In this document: positions 59,081 to 64,000 of the stretch, in pieces | Layout of the letters: each line of letters opens with the position of its first letter | Position numbering within the stretch: position 1 is the stretch's first letter | Origin: Chloroflexota bacterium | Lineage (GTDB): Bacteria > Chloroflexota > Limnocylindria > Limnocylindrales > CSP1-4 | DNA length: 64,000 bases | Direction of reading: 5' to 3' | NCBI GenBank assembly: GCA_027364875.1 | Contig: DAHXON010000003.1 | Location: forward strand, 22,660 to 86,659 | Notes under the pieces: generated by a model | Database searches by the model: none | What the model was told of the DNA's origin: nothing | What the model saw: only the letters and a program-made list of their open reading frames with translations | Position numbers and translations under genes: made by a program

Positions 59081-59227
59081 ATGCACTCGATATGGACCAC
59101 AGCGTTGGTTGGCGTCGAAGAAGAAGAAGAAGACGTGAAAGAGAATGTACCGGGGTCCTGCGTCATGGCAGTCCGCACAAGGTGGACGCGGACCGACTTG
59201 TGGAACGGGAGTAAGATCCAGTCATGA
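59081..59227 (+). CDS. Candidate 48-aa small protein with (GAA)5 Glu tract, coupled to recombinase start
   Basis: MHSIWTTALVGVEEEEEDVKENVPGSCVMAVRTRWTRTDLWNGSKIQS; TGA overlaps recombinase ATG (ATGA); absent from the supplied ORF list. Confidence 0.45.
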   Translation: MHSIWTTALVGVEEEEEDVKENVPGSCVMAVRTRWTRTDLWNGSKIQS

Positions 59228-60990
59228 CGACCCGGCAAGACCTCATTAGGAGTACGTGGACCGCACTGGTGGCGTTCTGGACCAGTTGGGTTGCGTCACT
59301 TCCGGTACATGATGACTGGCGGTTCGGGGCGGTGTATGTTCGCGAAAGCCATGCCGAATCGCTTGAAGGCCGGCAACCAGAAATCCAGCTGGCCATCGTC
59401 CTAGAAATCTACCGAGCGAGACACATATATGTTCGGCTAGAGAACATCTACTTCGACAACGTCTCGGCCAAGAGCTTGGAGGGTCGCATTCAATTCGGGC
59501 GGCTCCTCGAAGATGCAGAGGCGGGGCAGTTTGCCTTCGTTGCGGCCTTCGAAGCAGATCGGCTCTTCCGAAGCGTCGATGACGCCACGAGCGTGACTCG
59601 CCGCCTGGCTCAGGCTGGTGTCCAGCTGCTGTGGTCTGGCAAGCAGGAGAGCGACTGGCTCAATCCGGCCAACTGGATGGCAGATCACATGGTTCATGCA
59701 CTGTCCGAGCACGTAAGTAGGACCACTAGCTACAAAGTCGGCACCGACCTGGCCGCCAGCAGCAAGAACGGGTTTCCTTTAGGCCCCCTTCCCGAGGGTT
59801 ACGCGGTAAAACACCGGAGGGATACCCTCAAGGGTCGGTTGGGGCCGCCCGAGTCGTGGGAGCGGGTCGAACCGCTTGCCACGATCATCGTTCAGGGCAG
59901 GGACCGGTATGTGAAGGGGGGCAGCATCAAGGATCTAGCAAGCTGGGCCGAGGAGACTGAACTTCACGGACTTACGCCTGCTGGGAAGCAGATGGGTCGG
60001 TCGTGGTGGCGCGAGACGCTGAGCAACCCGAAGTATGCCGGCTATCAGATGCCGATCGAATATCGTGGTTTCAGCCAGGACGTTGGCCACCGACCGCACC
60101 ACCGCGGGCTGGTAGTCGCAGATCTGGTCCCTTGCCAGCTCCCGGCGTTGTTCACGCTTGAGGAGTTCCTCGAGACCCGGAGGGTCATGGCGCAGCGGGC
60201 ATGGAAGTCGCCAGGCCGCCGCTCGCCCAAGCTGAGCCCCCTGTCGTCCCTTGTCGTTGACGCCCGATGCCTGCGCGATCCAGCCCTGGCCAAGCTCAAT
60301 CACCGGATGCACGTATTGTCGCGGGCTAAGGACGGCTGTCTGAGGGCGAAATGCGCCTCAGCTTGTGAGTCGCGCACCAAGCACCCCGCGTCGAGTTTCA
60401 TTCTCGCGGACATCGAACAGGACGTCTGCGACCTGGTTGCCAATCTCCGCTTCGATGACCCACGCCTCCGCGCGGAGATCGAGCGTGAGTTAAGGGCCTT
60501 CGACGAGGCACCCGTGCCACCCGTCAATGCGCCCCGCGAGCACGAGATCGCTCGGTATATGAGGATCATCAAGGACTCCGACTCCGAAGGCGACAAGGCG
60601 ATCCGGAACCTTGCGGAGCAGAAGCTCGCCGAGCTGAGAGAGGAGAAGGCTCGCGACGAGGAGGGTCGGACCGTCCAGCGCTTTCGCGACTCTGTCGAGG
60701 ATTTGTCCAGGTGGCCCGAGATTTGGTCCCGTTCTTCCCCGGCCGACCAGAACGCCCTCCTGCGGGCCGCCGTCGATCGGATCGTCGTAGAGCCGCTGGG
60801 CAGACTTCCGCGCGGTGCGACTCAGCCGATTGGAGCCCGCCCACGCGCGGCTCGGATCATCGAGATAGTCCCCAAGGACCCTGTCATAGGGGTCGCGATC
60901 GCGACTAGGCTCGCAAAGTTGGGAATGGAGCGGGAGACGGGATTCGAACCCGCGACATTCTGCTTGGGAAGCAGACACTCTGCCAGCTGA
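59224..60990 (+). CDS. Large serine recombinase (integrase); C-terminus runs into the tRNA attachment site
   Basis: 'FGAVYVRESHAESLEGR' (YxRxS), 'YFDNVSAKSLEGRIQFGRLLEDAEAGQFAFVAAFEADRLFRSVDDA', recombinase domain 'GPLPEGYAVKH...', coiled-coil and C-terminal 'NALLRAAVDRIVVEPLG'. Confidence 0.88.
   Translation: MTTRQDLIRSTWTALVAFWTSWVASLPVHDDWRFGAVYVRESHAESLEGRQPEIQLAIVLEIYRARHIYVRLENIYFDNVSAKSLEGRIQFGRLLEDAEAGQFAFVAAFEADRLFRSVDDATSVTRRLAQAGVQLLWSGKQESDWLNPANWMADHMVHALSEHVSRTTSYKVGTDLAASSKNGFPLGPLPEGYAVKHRRDTLKGRLGPPESWERVEPLATIIVQGRDRYVKGGSIKDLASWAEETELHGLTPAGKQMGRSWWRETLSNPKYAGYQMPIEYRGFSQDVGHRPHHRGLVVADLVPCQLPALFTLEEFLETRRVMAQRAWKSPGRRSPKLSPLSSLVVDARCLRDPALAKLNHRMHVLSRAKDGCLRAKCASACESRTKHPASSFILADIEQDVCDLVANLRFDDPRLRAEIERELRAFDEAPVPPVNAPREHEIARYMRIIKDSDSEGDKAIRNLAEQKLAELREEKARDEEGRTVQRFRDSVEDLSRWPEIWSRSSPADQNALLRAAVDRIVVEPLGRLPRGATQPIGARPRAARIIEIVPKDPVIGVAIATRLAKLGMERETGFEPATFCLGSRHSAS
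60911..60928 (-). repeat. Inverted arm of predicted attP (element right end)
   Basis: TCGCAAAGTTGGGAATGG, reverse complement of 39669-39686. Confidence 0.88.
60926..60953 (+). repeat. tRNA-proximal attachment-site copy
   Basis: tggagcgggagacgggattcgaacccgc. Confidence 0.9.
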
Positions 60991-61001
60991 GTTACTCCCG
61001 C
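60929..61001 (-). tRNA. tRNA-Gly (anticodon CCC), CCA encoded at 60926-60928
   Basis: GCGGGAG/CTCCCGC acceptor, ACTC/GAGT D-stem, TCTGC-TTCCCAA-GCAGA anticodon arm, GCGGG-TTCGAAT-CCCGT T-arm. Confidence 0.95.
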
Positions 61002-61073
61002 TCGGCGAGCAGGCGTAGTTATAGCAGATCGCGCGAGAGCCACGGAAGATCCCTGTTCCCGGGCGATGTTCGA

Positions 61074-63173
61074 CTATTTGGCGTCGCTCGAATTGACCGC
61101 CGCGCTGGAGAACCTGGTCCTGGACCGTCCGGCCGGCGCCGGCGAGGGCCGCGGCGCTTGAGGGGGACTAGACGTTCCTGCCGCCTCTTGGGCCTGCCTT
61201 TGTGGCAGGCGCCGATCCGTCGCTGCGTTCAACAGGATGCTGATCATCGACGAGTAGTTGAACACCGCGCGCATCAAGTAGTAGGGGACGTACTGCGGTT
61301 CCAGCCGAAGAGTCGTGACTGTGAGACCCCGTACGGCGTCGGCCAGGGGCATCAGGAGAAGCAGGCCGCCGCCGCTGTGTGTGAGCGCCATGCGCCCTAA
61401 CCCGGCCCCGTCCGCCCGCCATTGATCCAGGGCGAATTCGAGCGTATCGCCAAAGCGGTGGATTACGATGGTCTTCCTGGAAACGCCCATGTGAACGCCG
61501 GCGCGCCTGAGGCGCCACCTCAGGTCGATGTCTTCCCCAGAGAGGAAGGAGGCGTCGAGCGGATAGGCCAGCAGCGTCTCCCGCCGGAAGATAGTCGCCA
61601 TGACGCCCAGCCAGAAGCGGCTCCGGCCGGTGTTGTGGTGGCGCGCAAGCGCTCGCCCCCAGTACCCGGGTCCCGAGGTGCTGTGCAGTCCCGCCTGAAG
61701 TGCCGAGTAGCCGCCGCTCCGGAACTCGGTCAGCAGAGCCGCGAGTGCGCCGTCCGGAAGGACGATGTCCGCATCGATCAGGGCGATGAACTCGGATGTG
61801 GCTTCGTGGACGCCCATCATCCGTGCAGTCGCGACCCCTCGTCCGCCATCGCTCAGGACGCGGACCCCATGGCGCCCGACGAGGTCGAGAGTTCGGTCCG
61901 TCGAGCAGCCGTCTACGACGATTATCTCCGCTGGTGCGGAAGCCACCACAGAGGCCAGGCAATCCTCGATCACGCCCTCTGCGTTCCGGACCGGTATGAC
62001 GACGGAAAGGGGCAATCGGCCGGGCACGGGCTCGGCGGTGACGCGCGGGGCCGTGGACGTGACTGAGGTCAACGCCAACCCCCGTCGCGTTTCCCGAGCG
62101 ACGGGTTTCGCGGAACTGGCTCTGCCGTGGTCTTCGCCGGCGATCGGTTCCTGGCGGCGATGTCTGGCCTGGTGTCGACGGGATGGCCAGGGTTGAAGCC
62201 CCATGAACCGGAACACCCACTCGACGTCCGTTCTGACGATGGCGGCGATCACCCCCAAAACGGCAATCGCGCGAACCTCCCGCCGGTGGGCGAAAAGGAG
62301 ACGGCGCCATACTCCCATCGCCTGGCTCCACCGCCCCTCCAGCAGCCCGAGTCGCGCCTGACGAACGGCCTGGACCTCACCCTGGTCAGCCGGCCGGCGC
62401 TCGATCGTCCGCTGCAGAGACGACAGAACGTCTGGGGCAAGGCGCCCACGTGCCTCGTCCGTAATCGCTTGAATGTAGGCGGTCTGATCGACGACCGGCT
62501 CCAGAAGGCTGGTCGTCGTCCATTGCCTCGCATGGGTCCGGCGGTAGCCGACGGTCTTGGGACATCGCGCGAACTTGCCCGCGGTTGCGAGCCGGAGCCA
62601 CGTCGGGTGGTCGACGTAAGGTACGCCCTCCGGCTGCAGGAACCCGCCCGTGTCTACCAGCGTCTGGCGGCGCACCATCACGGTCGGGGATATGAGGAAG
62701 TTGAGGTCGGCCAGAGCCGGGAGAATGGAACCGACGGGCTCGTTCCTCGCGATCCGGCCGCGGGGAGAGTAGCTGCACCGTGCGTAGACGCAGCCAAACT
62801 GGTCCATCAGCCCGGCCAGGCCGTACGTGAGAACCACGTCCGGGTCGTCAAAGAGGGGCAGCTGATCTTCCAGCTTCGTTCGAGGCCAGGCGTCGTCACC
62901 TTCGAGGATGGCGACGAAGGGACTCGTGGCATGCTCGAGCGCAAGAGCGTATGCGCTGCCCAGGCCCACTATCCCCTGATGCGCTCGACGCAGGACGGTG
63001 ATCCGCGGGTCATGTATGGATTCCGCGATCTCTGCCGTCCCGTCCGTGGAGCCGTCGTCGACGATGATCATCTCCCAGTCCTGCATCGTCTGGGCCAGGA
63101 CACTACCTATGCAGTGCTCGATGAACGCCGCATGCTGATAGGTCGGGGTCACAACGGTGGTTCTGGCCATCAA
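61074..63173 (-). CDS. Two-domain family 2 glycosyltransferase
   Basis: Two GT2 starts: 'TTVVTPTYQHAAFIEHCIGSVLAQTMQDWEMIIVDDGSTDGT' and 'LSVVIPVRNAEGVIEDCLASVVASAPAEIIVVDGCSTDRTL'. Confidence 0.9.
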   Translation of the reverse strand: MMARTTVVTPTYQHAAFIEHCIGSVLAQTMQDWEMIIVDDGSTDGTAEIAESIHDPRITVLRRAHQGIVGLGSAYALALEHATSPFVAILEGDDAWPRTKLEDQLPLFDDPDVVLTYGLAGLMDQFGCVYARCSYSPRGRIARNEPVGSILPALADLNFLISPTVMVRRQTLVDTGGFLQPEGVPYVDHPTWLRLATAGKFARCPKTVGYRRTHARQWTTTSLLEPVVDQTAYIQAITDEARGRLAPDVLSSLQRTIERRPADQGEVQAVRQARLGLLEGRWSQAMGVWRRLLFAHRREVRAIAVLGVIAAIVRTDVEWVFRFMGLQPWPSRRHQARHRRQEPIAGEDHGRASSAKPVARETRRGLALTSVTSTAPRVTAEPVPGRLPLSVVIPVRNAEGVIEDCLASVVASAPAEIIVVDGCSTDRTLDLVGRHGVRVLSDGGRGVATARMMGVHEATSEFIALIDADIVLPDGALAALLTEFRSGGYSALQAGLHSTSGPGYWGRALARHHNTGRSRFWLGVMATIFRRETLLAYPLDASFLSGEDIDLRWRLRRAGVHMGVSRKTIVIHRFGDTLEFALDQWRADGAGLGRMALTHSGGGLLLLMPLADAVRGLTVTTLRLEPQYVPYYLMRAVFNYSSMISILLNAATDRRLPQRQAQEAAGTSSPPQAPRPSPAPAGRSRTRFSSAAVNSSDAK

Positions 63174-63381
63174 CGGACTCCGGATCGAGAGTGCGCATCG
63201 GCTGGCCCCTCTTGGGCGATGCGCGCGGGCCCATCTTGAACCATCAACGGCACGAATGTTGATAGCGCCAGACGAGGTCGATCAGGCCTGCTGCGTTCCG
63301 GACCGGTATCGCCGGCGGTAGAGGCAGTCTCGAGGGCACCGGCTCGGGCCCGGGCCTGGTGGGCACTCGCGGAGATGCCGT

Positions 63382-63993
63382 TCATTCGGGCGGCCTCCCG
63401 GGAACCGCACTCGCGCCGGCACCCGTCGCCTGCGGAACGGGCTCGCTCTCAGCCGTCGATGCTTGTCGAGCGTCACGCAGTAGCGGAGCGATCTGAGTGA
63501 CGAACGCGACCAGCGCCACCGCGGCCTGCCCAACGAGGAAAGCGGCGCCGACGCCGGCTATCCCCATCGCCGGCAAGAAGATGACCGCCAGAGCCACGAA
63601 CGAAACGGCTTCGGCGGCCTGGATCCAGAAGAGCAGGAGGAGCTGGCGCCTGGCCCGAGCCACCCCGAGGCACACCGCGTTGACGCCGTTCGGGAGGAGG
63701 CCCAGAGCGAGGAGTCGCAGGACCGTGGCCCCTTCGTCGGAATAGGCTCTTCCGAATATCTCGAGAATCCAGGGGGCAAAGATCACGATCACGATCACGA
63801 GCGGCAGTTCCAGACCCACGAGGAGTCTGAGCATCCGGCGCGTGGCCAGCCCTACTTCCGCCGGCCCCCCCGCGCCCTCGACGCTCAAGGAAATTGCCAT
63901 GTTCAGAGAGAACATCATGATCGAATAGGCGACGGTCCAGGCGATGTAGAAGTAGGCGCTGGCGCTGGCGCCAGACGTGGTCAGAACGATCAA
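63382..63993 (-). CDS. Polysaccharide flippase/MATE-like membrane protein, 5' end outside window
   Basis: Multi-TM, MOP-superfamily-like; the ORF is open to the window edge. Confidence 0.65.
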   Translation of the reverse strand: MIVLTTSGASASAYFYIAWTVAYSIMMFSLNMAISLSVEGAGGPAEVGLATRRMLRLLVGLELPLVIVIVIFAPWILEIFGRAYSDEGATVLRLLALGLLPNGVNAVCLGVARARRQLLLLFWIQAAEAVSFVALAVIFLPAMGIAGVGAAFLVGQAAVALVAFVTQIAPLLRDARQASTAESEPVPQATGAGASAVPGRPPE

Positions 63994-64000
63994 AGGGAGT

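Larger units (their letters stand above)
39642..60953. mobile_element. Putative integrative element/defence island inserted at the 3' end of tRNA-Gly(CCC)
   Basis: 28-bp direct repeat of the tRNA 3' end (one mismatch) at both ends, 18-bp inverted arms inside, serine recombinase at the tRNA-proximal end, R-M and other accessory cargo. Confidence 0.85.

Noticed and set aside
58846-59238. ORF 58846-59238(-) antisense to the dead resolvase domain and the 48-aa ORF
   Set aside because: Ser/Thr/Arg-rich with no recognisable domain; the plus-strand frame has homology to the recombinase.

Overview
High-GC bacterial chromosomal window (organism not identified). Positions 1-36.8 kb look like ordinary chromosome: a DeoR-controlled sugar/nucleoside-type catabolic cluster, psuG plus a PfkB kinase, a hybrid histidine kinase/response regulator pair, an MMPL transporter with a MarR regulator, parallel beta-helix and phosphoesterase secreted proteins, a tryptophanase-family lyase, MFS/MarR and DrrAB-type efflux, and an EXLDI-like protein. 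A defence-rich stretch follows: a class II Fic protein with a two-unit palindromic operator array overlapping its start codon, and an AbiEi/AbiEii pair. Positions 39.64-60.95 kb appear to be a ~21.3 kb integrative element inserted at the 3' end of a tRNA-Gly(CCC) gene (minus strand, 60929-61001). It is bounded by a 28-bp direct repeat of the tRNA 3' end (one mismatch), with 18-bp inverted arms on the element sides. It carries a type I R-M operon (hsdR-M-S) with a translationally coupled fourth gene, a GIY-YIG/DUF4357 protein, a stand-alone M41 (FtsH-like) protease cassette, a giant GHKL-ATPase/NOV_C protein, a DUF488 cluster, and a large serine recombinase with two partial paralogues. The most striking inference is that the recombinase ORF runs into the attachment site, and excision would fuse it in frame to a start-codon-less ORF at the opposite end of the element. 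Integration would therefore split a mobility operon and swap the recombinase C-terminus. Glycosyltransferase and flippase genes resume after the tRNA. All calls come from reading the sequence and the supplied ORFs; no searches were run.
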